From Xanthomonas prunicola (lineage in GTDB: Bacteria > Pseudomonadota > Gammaproteobacteria > Xanthomonadales > Xanthomonadaceae), in the NCBI RefSeq assembly GCF_002846205.1, contig NZ_PHKV01000001.1:868001-932000 (forward strand): a DNA stretch of 64,000 nt, written 5' to 3'. Below are positions 1 through 9,013 of the stretch, one piece after another (the first letter of the stretch is position 1; each line of letters opens with the position of its first letter). The position numbers were made by a program, and so were the translations under genes. The notes under the pieces were generated by a model. That model had not been told where the DNA came from and did no database searches. It saw nothing but the letters and a program-made list of their open reading frames with translations.

Positions 1-877
1 CCGGGTTGGCGGTCACGCCGGAAAACGCATCGCTGCCGCCGCATTGCATGCCTACCACCAGTTCGCTGGCCGGCACGGTTTCGCGCCGACGCAGGTCCAG
101 ATGGCGCAGGCGTTCTTCGGCCATGGCCATGATCGAACCGACCATGTCGGCAAAGCCCAGGCTGGCTTCCTGCAGGCGGTAGACGCCGCTGTCGTCGGCA
201 CTGGCATCGTCCGGCAGCAGGCGCTCGGGCGCGAGTTTCTCGCAGCCCAGGCCCACGATCAGCGCCTGCCCGCCGAAGTTGGGGCTGCGCGCGATATTGC
301 GCAGCGTGCGGATGGGGATGACGGCCTCCGGCGCGGTGATCGCCACGCCGCAACCGTAGACGTGATTGATCGCCACCACATCGTCGACATTGGGATACTT
401 GGGCAGCAGTTCGGTGCGGATGCGCTCCACCGCGTGGCCGAGCACGCCCACCACGCACTGCACGCTGGTCATGATGCCCAGGATGTTGCGCGTGCCGACA
501 CTGCCATCCCGGTTGCGATAGCCCTGGAAGGTGTAGCCATCCAAGGGCGCGGCTGCGGGCGCCGGCTGCAGCGACAGATCCAGCGCGGCCAGATCGGGCG
601 CTTCGGGCATCGCCAGCAATTGCTCGCTCACCCAGGCCCCGCGTGCGATGTCGGCATTGGCGGTGCCGATCACCGCGCCCAGGCGGATCACCGGCGCGCC
701 GGCGGCCAGGTCGCGTAGCGCCATCTTGTGGCCCTGCGGAATGTGTTCGATGGCGGTGAGCCCATCCGGAAAGGTGGCACCGGCCGGCGCGCCGTCATCG
801 TTGACGACAATGGCGACGTTGTCGCGCGCATGGGCGCGAATGCTGAGCCAACGGGTGGGTTGCTGGGTTGCGGACAT
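1..877 (-). CDS. garD: Galactarate dehydratase (UxaA/GarD family), C-terminus cut by window edge
   Basis: Dehydrates meso-galactarate to 5-dehydro-4-deoxyglucarate in the cytoplasm. The visible 292 residues start MSATQQPTRWLSIRAH and contain an N-terminal SAF-like part (roughly residues 1-100, with HPQG-like IEHIPQGHKMA near 45-55), then the core of the UxaA family with GSVGTRN, VYGCG and VGLGCEK motifs and a GMQCGGSDAFSG motif close to the window edge. The stop lies outside the window. It is the last visible gene of a same-strand block (kdgD, aldehyde dehydrogenase, MFS, gudD, porin, this gene), 35 bases after the porin, so the block handles both galactarate and glucarate. Altronate dehydratase is the main alternative; the hexarate neighbours favour GarD. 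Confidence 0.85.
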   Translation of the reverse strand, partial: MSATQQPTRWLSIRAHARDNVAIVVNDDGAPAGATFPDGLTAIEHIPQGHKMALRDLAAGAPVIRLGAVIGTANADIARGAWVSEQLLAMPEAPDLAALDLSLQPAPAAAPLDGYTFQGYRNRDGSVGTRNILGIMTSVQCVVGVLGHAVERIRTELLPKYPNVDDVVAINHVYGCGVAITAPEAVIPIRTLRNIARSPNFGGQALIVGLGCEKLAPERLLPDDASADDSGVYRLQEASLGFADMVGSIMAMAEERLRHLDLRRRETVPASELVVGMQCGGSDAFSGVTANP

Positions 878-912
878 CGTGGGGCTACCTTGCAGGCGTG
901 GGGTGGAGTGCA

Positions 913-2184
913 TTACCGGTCGGGGCTGTCGAACTGACGGCGGTACTGCAGGATCAGGCGGTTTTCATCGACATTGCGCTGGTAATTGGAGCGGAAGGTG
1001 CCGTTGAACCAGATGACGCTCAAGTGCTTGAAGCGCTCGCTCTGGAATTGATAGGTGGTCAAGACATCGCGGGCCCACTCGCGGCCTTGGCCGGCATCGG
1101 TGGCCGGCTGCGCATGGTCGCCATTGATGTAGCGCGCCATGACGCTGAGACCGGGGATGCCGATGCTCTCGCCATCGATGCTGTAACGCAGCTGCCAGCT
1201 GCGCTCGCCGCGTTCGAGAAAGTCGTTGATGAAGGTCCAGTTGAAGACATTGCCGTCGGTGCCGCCCGGCCAGGGCATGGCGCTGGGGCCGGACAGGCGT
1301 TGATAGCCGGCGCCGAATTCGTGCCCGCCCGTGCGCCAGGACAGCATGCTGCTGAACATGCGGTTGTCGATCGGCCCGGCACGCGACTGGCCGATGTCAT
1401 CGGTACGGAAATACCGCAGATCCACACGCAGCTGGTCCTTGCCGAAGGTGTGCGTCTGGATCAGGTTGTAGAGCTGCTGCCGGTAGATGTCTTCCATCAC
1501 CGCGCCCTGATAGCGCAGTTGCGTGCCGGGCACGACGCTGTAGGTTGCCGAGAGCAGATTCAACGCAGCCGAATCCGGCGTGCCTAGAAAACGGCGATTC
1601 TTGTTGGTCAAGGTGATGGGGACGCGCGAATCGCCATCGCGATACCAGGCGCTGGTGAAGCGCGCGAGCAGCAGATCGAGCTTGGGCACGTCCTTGGATT
1701 CCAGCGTCACGCCCTGGAATGTTTCCGGCATGATGCGGGTGATGCTGGCGCGCACCAGCGGCTCGTTGGGAATGAAGCTGCCCCACTTCACTTCGGTTTG
1801 CGAGGCGCGCACTTTGAGCGTGGGTGCCACCCGCAGCAGCGCATGTTGCGCAGTACCGTCGTCGTTGCTGGGCAGCAGGCCGGTGCCGCCTTCGGCGCGC
1901 ACGCCATCGAGCTTGAAATCGCCGATACCCAGCAGATCCAGGCCCGCGCCGACCGGCCCGCGGGTATAGCCGCTACGGGCATCGACCACGAACCCCTGCG
2001 CCCACTCGGCACGCTTGCCCTGCCCGTCGCCGCTGCGGAAATCGCGGTTGTAATAGAAGTTGAGTGCGGTGACTTCGGCCGTTGCGCCATTCCAGAACCC
2101 CTCATCGGGTTGTTGCGCACGCGCACGCCCGGCCGCGCCGACCGCCAGCAGCGCAGCGCCGCTGATCGCCATCATGCTTTTCAT
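913..2184 (-). CDS. OprD-family outer-membrane porin
   Basis: Predicted outer-membrane beta-barrel channel of the OprD (specific porin) family, 423 residues. The start at 2184 gives a clean signal peptide (MKSMMAISGAALLAVGAAG, cleavage after ARA-Q). The mature part begins with FWNGATAEVTALNFYYNRDFR, a typical OprD opening, and continues with alternating aromatic strands and a final strand rich in R and Y (RLILQYRRQF). OprD porins pass carboxylated small molecules and basic amino acids. Lying between gudD and garD on the same strand, this one most likely admits glucarate, galactarate or an oligo-uronate. An upstream in-frame ATG at 2220 would add 12 residues before the signal peptide and is less likely. 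Substrate is inference. Confidence 0.82.
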   Translation of the reverse strand: MKSMMAISGAALLAVGAAGRARAQQPDEGFWNGATAEVTALNFYYNRDFRSGDGQGKRAEWAQGFVVDARSGYTRGPVGAGLDLLGIGDFKLDGVRAEGGTGLLPSNDDGTAQHALLRVAPTLKVRASQTEVKWGSFIPNEPLVRASITRIMPETFQGVTLESKDVPKLDLLLARFTSAWYRDGDSRVPITLTNKNRRFLGTPDSAALNLLSATYSVVPGTQLRYQGAVMEDIYRQQLYNLIQTHTFGKDQLRVDLRYFRTDDIGQSRAGPIDNRMFSSMLSWRTGGHEFGAGYQRLSGPSAMPWPGGTDGNVFNWTFINDFLERGERSWQLRYSIDGESIGIPGLSVMARYINGDHAQPATDAGQGREWARDVLTTYQFQSERFKHLSVIWFNGTFRSNYQRNVDENRLILQYRRQFDSPDR

Positions 2185-2260
2185 TGCTCGGTTCTCCACC
2201 TGCGGTGAACTGGCGGCCATGCGCTGCTGCCGGCGCGCCGGCGGCAGGCATCGGGGCGCT

Positions 2261-3616
2261 TCAGCGCACCAGACAGGGCCGCTTGTTGTCGAAGGTCCAG
2301 TTGGGGATCAGCGCCTGCATGGCGGCGGCATCGTCGCGCGCGCCCAGGCTCAGGCTTTGATAGGTGCGATGCGCGGCCTCCAGCGCGTCCATGTCCAGCT
2401 CCACACCCAGGCCCGGCTTTGCCGGCACCTGGATCTGGCCGCCGACGATCTGCAATGGGTCGTGGGTCAGGCGTTGGCCGTCCTGCCAGATCCAGTGCGT
2501 ATCGATCGCGGTCACCCGCCCAGGCGCTGCGGCCGCGACATGGGTGAACATCGCCAGCGAAATATCGAAATGGTTGTTGGAATGCGAGCCCCAGGTCAGG
2601 CCCCAGTCGCGGCACAGTTGCGCCACGCGTACCGAGCCCTGCAACGTCCAGAAATGCGGGTCGGCCAGCGGGATATCCACCGACTGCAACTGGATGGCGT
2701 GGCCCATCTGCCGCCAGTCGGTGGCGATCATGTTGGTGGCGGTCGGCAAGCCGGTGGCGCGACGGAATTCGGCCATGATCTCGCGCCCGGAATACCCATC
2801 CTGCGCACCGCACGGATCTTCGGCATAGGCCATCACGCCGTGCATGTCGCGGCACAGGGCGATGGCCTGATCCAGCGACCAGGCGCCATTGGGGTCGAGG
2901 GTGATGCGCGCCTGCGGAAACCGCGCGTGCAACGCGACAACGGCGTCGATTTCGTCTTCGCCGCGCAGTACGCCGCCCTTGAGCTTGAAATCGCGGAAGC
3001 CGTATTTTTCGTAGGCCGCTTCGGCCAGGCGCACCACCGATGCCGGCGTCAAGGCTTCCTGGTCGCGCACCGCCTCCCAGTCATCGCGGGCACCGCTGCC
3101 GTCGCGATAGTCGAACGCAGTCTTGCGCCGGTCGCCGATGAAAAACAGATAGCCCAGCACATCCACAGCGCTGCGTTGCTGGCCTTCACCGAGCAAGGCG
3201 GCGACAGGTTGATCGAGGAATTGCCCGAGCAGATCCAGCAACGCCGCTTCGATGGCCGTCACCGCGTGGATGGTGATACGCAGATCGAAGGTCTGCAGGC
3301 CACGGCCGGCGCTGTCGCGGTCAGCGAAGACGGTGCGCACCTGATTGAGGATGCGCTGATACTCGGCGATGGAGCGGTCGCGAATGAGCGGCGCTGCTTC
3401 CTGCAGCAAGCCGGCGATGGCCGCGCCGCCAGGCACTTCGCCCACGCCGGTGCGTCCGGACGAATCGCGCAGCACCAGCACGTTGCGGGTGAAGTACGGC
3501 GCGTGTGCGCCACTGAGGTTGAGCAGCATGCTGTCCTGCCCGGCGACGGGCACCACGCGGATGTCGGTGATGCGCGGCGTGGCGCCGATGCTTGCAGGTG
3601 CGGTATGGATAGTCAT
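2261..3616 (-). CDS. gudD: D-glucarate dehydratase
   Basis: Enolase-superfamily enzyme (451 residues) that dehydrates D-glucarate to 5-dehydro-4-deoxyglucarate. The family residues are visible: the KxK pair at K211/K213 (DFKLKGG), metal ligands at D241/N243 (TLDPNGAW), E266 (YAEDPCG) and N295 (ATNMIATDW), D319, and the catalytic histidine H345 in [11 protein letters not shown]. The length matches the family (about 445). The start at 3616 is chosen because translation upstream becomes low-complexity and runs into the MFS gene. It lies 19 bases after the MFS transporter stop, so the two are co-transcribed. Together with garD it feeds one shared intermediate into KdgD. Confidence 0.93.
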   Translation of the reverse strand: MTIHTAPASIGATPRITDIRVVPVAGQDSMLLNLSGAHAPYFTRNVLVLRDSSGRTGVGEVPGGAAIAGLLQEAAPLIRDRSIAEYQRILNQVRTVFADRDSAGRGLQTFDLRITIHAVTAIEAALLDLLGQFLDQPVAALLGEGQQRSAVDVLGYLFFIGDRRKTAFDYRDGSGARDDWEAVRDQEALTPASVVRLAEAAYEKYGFRDFKLKGGVLRGEDEIDAVVALHARFPQARITLDPNGAWSLDQAIALCRDMHGVMAYAEDPCGAQDGYSGREIMAEFRRATGLPTATNMIATDWRQMGHAIQLQSVDIPLADPHFWTLQGSVRVAQLCRDWGLTWGSHSNNHFDISLAMFTHVAAAAPGRVTAIDTHWIWQDGQRLTHDPLQIVGGQIQVPAKPGLGVELDMDALEAAHRTYQSLSLGARDDAAAMQALIPNWTFDNKRPCLVR

Positions 3617-3635
3617 CGAAAGTCTCCCAGGACGG

Positions 3636-5015
3636 TCACATCGGTGCGGGCACGGGCATGGATGGGCCGCTGGGCGGCGCCTTGAGTTCCACGCGCTTGA
3701 TTTCGCCCACCACCACCAGATAGGACACCACCGCCAGCAAGGCATTGAGCCCGACGAAGACCAGCGCCCACTCGAAGGTGCCGGTGGTGGAGACGATGTA
3801 GCCGATGACGATCGGCGTGGTGATGCCGGCGATATTGCCGAAGGTATTGAACAGGCCACCGGACAGGCCGGCGATTTCCTTGGGCGAGGTGTCGGCCACC
3901 ACCGCCCAGCCGAGTGCGCCGATGCCCTTGCCGAAGAAGGCCAGCGCCATCAGCCCGACCATCATCCATTCGGCCTGCACGTAGTTGCAGCCGATCATCG
4001 TCACCGACATCAACATGCCGACAACGATCGGCGTCTTGCGCGCGACGGTGAGCGAGTAGCCCCGCCGCACCATGCGGTCGGACACATAGCCACCCAGCAC
4101 GCCACCGATGAAACCGCACACCGCCGGCAACGACGCCACCAAGCCCGCTTCCAGGATCGACATGCCGCGCTCCTTGACCAGGTACACCGGAAACCAGGTC
4201 AGGAAGAAATACGTCAGCGTGGTGATGCAGTACTGGCCGATGTACACGCCCAGCAACATGCGGTTGCACAACAACTGCTTGGCGTAATGCCATTGCGTGC
4301 CGTTGGGCTGGCGACCGGGCGTGTTGCCCTGCTCCATGTCCACCAGCGCGCCGTTGCGCTGGATGTAGTCCAGCTCCTGCGCGCTCAGGCGCGGATGTTC
4401 GCGCGGGGCATAGATGGTCTTGCGCCACACCAGCGCCAGCAACACGCCCGCCGCGCCCATCACCAGAAACACATGCTCCCAGCCCCAGGCGTGCACCAGC
4501 CAGCCCATCAACGGCGCGAACGCCACCGTGGCGAAGTACTGCGCGGAATTGAAGATCGACGCAGCCAGGCCGCGCTCGGCAGTGGGAAACCAGGCCGCCA
4601 CGATGCGGCTATTGCCCGGGAACGACGGCGCTTCGGCAATGCCGACCAGAAAGCGCAGCACGAACAACGTGGTGACCGCCCAGGTCACCGGCACCCAGTC
4701 GATAAAGCCCTGCAGCGCGGTGAACAACGACCAGATCAGCAGCGACAGGCCGTACACGCGCCGCGAGCCAAAGCGATCGAGCAACCAGCCGCCGGGAATC
4801 TGCCCGGCCACATACGCCCAACCGAACGCAGAAAAAATGAAGCCCATCTGCAGCGCGTCGATGCCCAGCGCATCCTGGACCGCGGAACCGGCGATGGACA
4901 AGGTGGCGCGATCGGCATAGTTGATCGTGGTCACCACGAACAGCATCAGCAAGATCAGGTAGCGCCTGCGCGGAACCGTCGTTGAACCGACCGTTTTCGA
5001 ATCGATAGCCATCAT
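3636..5015 (-). CDS. MFS hexarate transporter (GudP/GarP-like, ACS family)
   Basis: Major facilitator with about 12 membrane segments, 459 residues, of the anion:cation symporter branch that includes E. coli GudP and GarP. Signs of the family are the early [15 protein letters not shown] segment after TM1, the [23 protein letters not shown] loop carrying the MFS DRxG motif, and a second-half [12 protein letters not shown] loop. The long charged central loop (residues about 210-245) separates the two six-helix halves. Placement directly before gudD and after the dehydrogenase gene points to uptake of glucarate or galactarate across the inner membrane. Two adjacent ATGs give start options 3 bases apart. 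Downstream coupling to gudD is tight (19 bases); upstream a 116-base gap carries a palindrome. Confidence 0.88.
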   Translation of the reverse strand: MMAIDSKTVGSTTVPRRRYLILLMLFVVTTINYADRATLSIAGSAVQDALGIDALQMGFIFSAFGWAYVAGQIPGGWLLDRFGSRRVYGLSLLIWSLFTALQGFIDWVPVTWAVTTLFVLRFLVGIAEAPSFPGNSRIVAAWFPTAERGLAASIFNSAQYFATVAFAPLMGWLVHAWGWEHVFLVMGAAGVLLALVWRKTIYAPREHPRLSAQELDYIQRNGALVDMEQGNTPGRQPNGTQWHYAKQLLCNRMLLGVYIGQYCITTLTYFFLTWFPVYLVKERGMSILEAGLVASLPAVCGFIGGVLGGYVSDRMVRRGYSLTVARKTPIVVGMLMSVTMIGCNYVQAEWMMVGLMALAFFGKGIGALGWAVVADTSPKEIAGLSGGLFNTFGNIAGITTPIVIGYIVSTTGTFEWALVFVGLNALLAVVSYLVVVGEIKRVELKAPPSGPSMPVPAPM

Positions 5016-5036
5016 CGTTCCTCACCTATGACGATG

Positions 5037-5053
5037 GAAGCGCACTGCGCTTC
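5037..5053. promoter_or_regulatory. 17-base palindrome upstream of the MFS gene, operator candidate
   Basis: Perfect inverted repeat of two 8-base arms (GAAGCGCA / TGCGCTTC) around one central base, 22 bases upstream of the MFS start codon in the only sizeable gap inside the hexarate block. Symmetry and position suit a dimeric repressor site or a small mRNA hairpin. No regulator can be assigned from sequence. Confidence 0.35.
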
Positions 5054-5131
5054 GGTACTCCACGTTGCGCCTGCAGATGGCGTACCGGACCCTCCTCCGG
5101 CACGCCTCAGGCATCGTTGCTGCGGCAGCTG

Positions 5132-6712
5132 TCAGTCGTGTCCCAGCGCGCCATCGACGCGTCGCCATAGCCCGAGCGGGTTGTCGTGCGCGACGGCGGC
5201 AGGCAACAGCGCCGCCGGCAGATCCTGGTAGCAGACCGGGCGCAGGAAGCGATCGATCGCCAGCGTGCCGACCGAGGTGCTGCGGCTGTCGGAGGTGGCC
5301 GGGAACGGGCCGCCGTGCACCATCGCGTGGCAGACCTCCACACCGGTGGGCCAGTCGTTGACCAGGATGCGCCCGGCCTTGCGCTCCAGCACCGGCAGCA
5401 ATGCGGCGGCCAGTTCGGTATCGCCCGCCTCCATGTGCAAGGTGGCGGTGAGCTGGCCTTCCAGGTGCTCGCTGAGCGCACGCAGCTGTGCGATGTCCCT
5501 GCAACGCACCAGCAGCGACGAGGCGCCGAAGACTTCGGCCTGCAGCGCTTCATCGGCCAGGAAGGCATCGGCGTCGGTGCCGAACAACGCCGCCGGGCAG
5601 CGCCCGGCGTCCGCCGCAGCGCCGCGTGCCAGCGTGCTGACCTGCGGGTGCGCGGCCAGACGCTGCACGCCTTGCGCGTAGGCCTGGCCAATGCCTGCGG
5701 TGAGCATCGCTACCGGCGACACGGCCTGCAGCGTTTGCGTTGCGGATGCGACAAATGCATCCAGCGCCGGCGCATCGATCGCCAGCAGCAAGCCGGGATT
5801 GGTGCAGAACTGCCCGCTGCCCAGGGTCAGCGAGCCGACGAACGCTTTGCCCAGATCCGATGCGCGCGTCTGCAGCGCCTGCGGCAACAGATACACCGGA
5901 TTGATCGCGCTCATCTCCGCATACACCGGAATCGGCTCGCGGCGTGCGGCGGCAATCTTGACCAGCGCCATGCCGCCGGCACGCGAGCCGGTGAAACCCA
6001 CCGCCTTGATGCGTGCGTCGGCGACCAGTCGTGCACCGATCTCGATGCCGGCGTCGAACAGCAGCGAGAACACGCCCTCGGGCAGGCCGCATTGCGCCAC
6101 TGCCGCCTGGATCGCACGGCCCACCAATTCCGAAGTCCCCGGATGCGCGCTGTGCGCCTTGACCACCACCGGGCAGCCGGCCGCCAGTGCCGAGGCGGTA
6201 TCGCCACCGGCCACCGAGAATGCCAGCGGGAAATTGCTGGCACCGAACACCGCCACCGGCCCCAGCGCGATATGCCGCTGCCGCAGGTCCGCACGCGGCA
6301 ATGGCGTGCGTTGCGGCAGCGCCGGGTCGATCCGCGCCTGCAGCCAGCTTCCTTCGCGCACCACGTTGGCGAACAGGCGCAGTTGCCCCACCGTGCGCCC
6401 CCGCTCGCCCTCCAGGCGTGGACGCGACAGGCCGCTTTCGTGCATGGCGCGTTCGATCAAGGCATCGCCCAGCGCCAGGATCTGCTCGGCGATGGTTTCC
6501 AGGAAGACTGCGCGCGCGTCCAGCGGCGTTTCGCGATAACGATCGAACGCCGCCTGCGCCAACGCACAGGCCTGTTCCAGATCCTGTGCGCTCACCGAGC
6601 CGAATGCCGGCTGCAATGCCGCACCGCTGACCGCATCCACCGCATGAAATTCCGCCCCGGCGCCACGCACGTCGCGCTGCCCGATCAGCGATTGGCCCTT
6701 GATGCTGTGCAT
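5132..6712 (-). CDS. 2,5-dioxovalerate (2-oxoglutarate semialdehyde) dehydrogenase, NADP type
   Basis: Aldehyde dehydrogenase superfamily protein of 526 residues. It should oxidise 2,5-dioxopentanoate, the product of KdgD, to 2-oxoglutarate, completing the hexarate route in the cytoplasm. The Rossmann part shows [27 protein letters not shown], the conserved E region is [14 protein letters not shown], and the catalytic cysteine is in [10 protein letters not shown]; a GFTGSRAGG nucleotide-binding loop is also present. Length and motifs match the long NADP-linked ketoglutaric semialdehyde branch rather than the common 480-residue ALDHs. The ATG overlaps the kdgD stop by one base (TGATG), which indicates translational coupling. 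A role on another semialdehyde is possible, but the partner gene makes this assignment strong. Confidence 0.9.
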   Translation of the reverse strand: MHSIKGQSLIGQRDVRGAGAEFHAVDAVSGAALQPAFGSVSAQDLEQACALAQAAFDRYRETPLDARAVFLETIAEQILALGDALIERAMHESGLSRPRLEGERGRTVGQLRLFANVVREGSWLQARIDPALPQRTPLPRADLRQRHIALGPVAVFGASNFPLAFSVAGGDTASALAAGCPVVVKAHSAHPGTSELVGRAIQAAVAQCGLPEGVFSLLFDAGIEIGARLVADARIKAVGFTGSRAGGMALVKIAAARREPIPVYAEMSAINPVYLLPQALQTRASDLGKAFVGSLTLGSGQFCTNPGLLLAIDAPALDAFVASATQTLQAVSPVAMLTAGIGQAYAQGVQRLAAHPQVSTLARGAAADAGRCPAALFGTDADAFLADEALQAEVFGASSLLVRCRDIAQLRALSEHLEGQLTATLHMEAGDTELAAALLPVLERKAGRILVNDWPTGVEVCHAMVHGGPFPATSDSRSTSVGTLAIDRFLRPVCYQDLPAALLPAAVAHDNPLGLWRRVDGALGHD

Positions 6713-7629
6713 CAGCGGCGTCCTCCGATCAGTTGCTTGAGCTGGGCGAATTCGTCCTCGTTGAGGTCGGCCAGCGGCGTGCGGACCGGACCGGCCGAGC
6801 GGCCGACCGCGCGCATGCCGGCCTTGACGATCGACACCGCATAACCGGCGCGGCGATTGCGCAGCACGGTGTACGGCAACACGAAGTCATTGAGCTCGCG
6901 GTAGATGGTGACGTGGTCGCGCGCACGCACCGCTGCATAAAACGCCAGCGCCCACTCGGGCAGGAAATTGAAGATGGCCGACGAATACGTGGTCACGCCC
7001 ATTTCCAGATACGGCAGCGCGAAGGTTTCGGCGGTGGGCAGTCCGCCCACGTACAGCAATCGGTCGCCCAGGCGTGCGTAGATGCGGGTCATGCGATCCA
7101 CATCGCCGATGCCGTCCTTGTAGCCCACCAGGTTGGGGCAACGCTCGGCCACCCGCGCCAGCGTCACATCGTCGAGCTTGGCGTTGGCGCGGCCGTAGAT
7201 GATCACGCCCAGCCTGGTCGCCTTGCAGACGCGCTGGACATGGTCGGCCACGCCATCGGCATCGCACTCGGTGAGGTACGGCGGAAACAGCAGGATGCCG
7301 TCGGCATCGTTGCGCTCGGCGGCCTGCGCCATCTCCATCGCGATCGCGGTGCCGTAACCGGCCGGTGCGATGACCGGCATGCGGCCGGCGGTCTGGGTCA
7401 CCGCTGCTCGCACGGCGCGATTCACTTCATCCAGCGTCAGCGAAAACAGCTCGCCGGTACCGCCGGCGGCAAACAGCCCGGCGGCCGGGTGCGAGGACAG
7501 CCAGTCCAGATTGCGACGGTAGGCGGATTCGTCGAAGGCCAGGTCGGCATCGAAATGGGTCACCGGAAACGACAACAGCCCGGCGCCAAGCGCTTGGGCC
7601 ATTTCGGACGGGGTGTATCTGCTGCTCAT
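6712..7629 (-). CDS. kdgD: 5-dehydro-4-deoxyglucarate dehydratase
   Basis: Class I aldolase-fold (DHDPS/NAL superfamily) enzyme of 305 residues that dehydrates and decarboxylates 5-dehydro-4-deoxyglucarate to 2,5-dioxopentanoate. Visible marks are the [13 protein letters not shown] phosphate/carboxylate loop near residues 48-60, the family tyrosine/arginine region ([11 protein letters not shown]), and the Schiff-base lysine in [10 protein letters not shown]. Its presence shows this organism uses the 2-oxoglutarate route known from Pseudomonas and Agrobacterium, not the E. coli aldolase route to tartronate semialdehyde. It is the first gene of the block, reading away from the divergent LysR gene, and overlaps the dehydrogenase gene by one base. 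Confidence 0.93.
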   Translation of the reverse strand: MSSRYTPSEMAQALGAGLLSFPVTHFDADLAFDESAYRRNLDWLSSHPAAGLFAAGGTGELFSLTLDEVNRAVRAAVTQTAGRMPVIAPAGYGTAIAMEMAQAAERNDADGILLFPPYLTECDADGVADHVQRVCKATRLGVIIYGRANAKLDDVTLARVAERCPNLVGYKDGIGDVDRMTRIYARLGDRLLYVGGLPTAETFALPYLEMGVTTYSSAIFNFLPEWALAFYAAVRARDHVTIYRELNDFVLPYTVLRNRRAGYAVSIVKAGMRAVGRSAGPVRTPLADLNEDEFAQLKQLIGGRR

Positions 7630-7710
7630 CGGACAAACGCTCCTGGGCGGGGGATGCGCTTGATCCTAGAAACGCAGATCGTTGCCGGTCCAAACCAAAG
7701 GACGTATTGT

Positions 7711-7731
7711 TTGATACACAAGTTGAATCAA
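7711..7731. promoter_or_regulatory. LysR-type operator candidate, TTGAT-N11-ATCAA
   Basis: The 296-base gap between kdgD and the divergent LysR gene holds a perfect 5-base dyad, TTGAT at 7711-7715 and ATCAA at 7727-7731, separated by 11 bases. This is the T-N11-A architecture of LysR-type binding sites. It lies 82 bases upstream of the kdgD ATG, a suitable place for a recognition site that controls both directions. Nothing else in the gap stands out; no clear sigma-70 pair was identified. Confidence 0.6.
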
Positions 7732-7925
7732 TCGCATCGTCAATCGATGTAGTGCGCTGCAAATGGCCGCTTTGCAACGCTTTTTCGACAGTGCGTACTT
7801 ATGGCCGGCTGCGCCCGCCAACGTGGTTGCTGGCACGGCAGCGCCTATTCATCGGCGCTGGCGGCGGAGGGATGTTGCGGGTGCAGCATCAATTCACCTG
7901 TTTTGCCATGCGAGGCCCGTCCCCC

Positions 7926-8795
7926 ATGTTCGATCTGCAGCAACTGCGTTGCTTTGTCGCCGTCGCCGACGAACTGCACTTCCGTCGCGCGGCCGAGCGC
8001 CTGAACATGACCCAGCCGCCGCTCAGCCGGCAGATTCAGCTGCTGGAGCACAGCGTCGGCACCGCGCTGCTGGAGCGCAACAGCCGGCATGTGCGGCTGA
8101 CCCAGGCCGGGCGCAGCTTGCTTGCCGAAGCGCGCGCGATCCTGCGCATGGCCGAAAACGCCGGCCTGCGCGCACGCCGGATCGGCACCGGCGATGCCGG
8201 CAACGTGTCGGTGGGTTTCACCGCCGGTGCCAGTTACCGCTTCCTGCCCGAGGCCATCGCGCGGTGGCGCAGGCAAGCGCCGGATGTGGATCTGCAACTC
8301 AAGGAGATGGTCAGCCTGGCGCAACTGGACGCACTGGATGCAGGCCGGCTGGATATCGGCCTGCTGCGCCCGCCGATCCAACGTCAGGGCCTGCACAGCC
8401 GCTGCGTGGCACGCGAACCGCTGATCGCCGCGCTGCCGGAAGACGCGCCGCTGGCGCACCGCGACAGCCTGCGTCTGCAGGATTTCCACGGCCAGCCGCT
8501 GGTCAATTACGCACCGGACGAGGCGCGTTATTTTTACGATCTGCTGGCGCAATTGTTCGGTGCGCGCGGCATCGCGCCGCGCTCGGTGCAGTACGTCAGC
8601 CAGATTCATTCGGTGCTGGCGCTGGTACGCGGCGGCATGGGCATGGCGCTGGTGCCCGAAGGCGCCAGTGGCCTGCGCTACGCCGGCATCGTGTACCTGC
8701 CGCTGCGCGAGGACACCCCTGCCACGCCGGTGGAGCTGCACCTGGTGTGGAAACAGGATAACGACAACCCTGCGCTGGGTCGTTTGATCGCCTGA
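7926..8795 (+). CDS. LysR-family transcriptional regulator of the hexarate block
   Basis: LysR-type regulator of 289 residues. The N-terminal winged helix-turn-helix is textbook (FDLQQLRCFVAVADELHFRRAAERLNMTQPPLSRQIQ, given here only as its span, residues 2-38), followed by the linker helix and a type 2 periplasmic-binding-like effector domain from about residue 90 (VSVGFTAGASYRFLPEAI). Start 7926 puts the domain at its usual distance; longer in-frame starts exist upstream at 7707 but add unrelated sequence. Divergent from kdgD, so it probably senses a hexarate or 5-dehydro-4-deoxyglucarate and activates the block. Target assignment rests on position only. Confidence 0.88.
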   Translation: MFDLQQLRCFVAVADELHFRRAAERLNMTQPPLSRQIQLLEHSVGTALLERNSRHVRLTQAGRSLLAEARAILRMAENAGLRARRIGTGDAGNVSVGFTAGASYRFLPEAIARWRRQAPDVDLQLKEMVSLAQLDALDAGRLDIGLLRPPIQRQGLHSRCVAREPLIAALPEDAPLAHRDSLRLQDFHGQPLVNYAPDEARYFYDLLAQLFGARGIAPRSVQYVSQIHSVLALVRGGMGMALVPEGASGLRYAGIVYLPLREDTPATPVELHLVWKQDNDNPALGRLIA

Positions 8796-9013
8796 GCCGG
8801 GCAAGGCGCGTGCGTTGTCACAGACGCACGGTAGCGCAGCCAATGTCCAAGCCAAGGACCGGAGTTAGAGCAGCTGGCAACACGACGGTGCGCACCACCA
8901 GGCGGGCGCGGCCGGTGCTCGATGCGGTGGCATGGACCACGCGTACACGGCGGCGTTGAGCACGCCGTTCCATACCCACCTGACGACTGCTCGCGACGGT
9001 CTGTTCGCCGCTC

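Noticed and set aside
2060-3685. 541-residue plus-strand frame opposite gudD
   Set aside because: Mirror of a strongly conserved enolase-family gene.
8809-8830. 7-base inverted repeat after the LysR gene as a terminator
   Set aside because: Short stem and no T-run; could be chance in GC-rich DNA.
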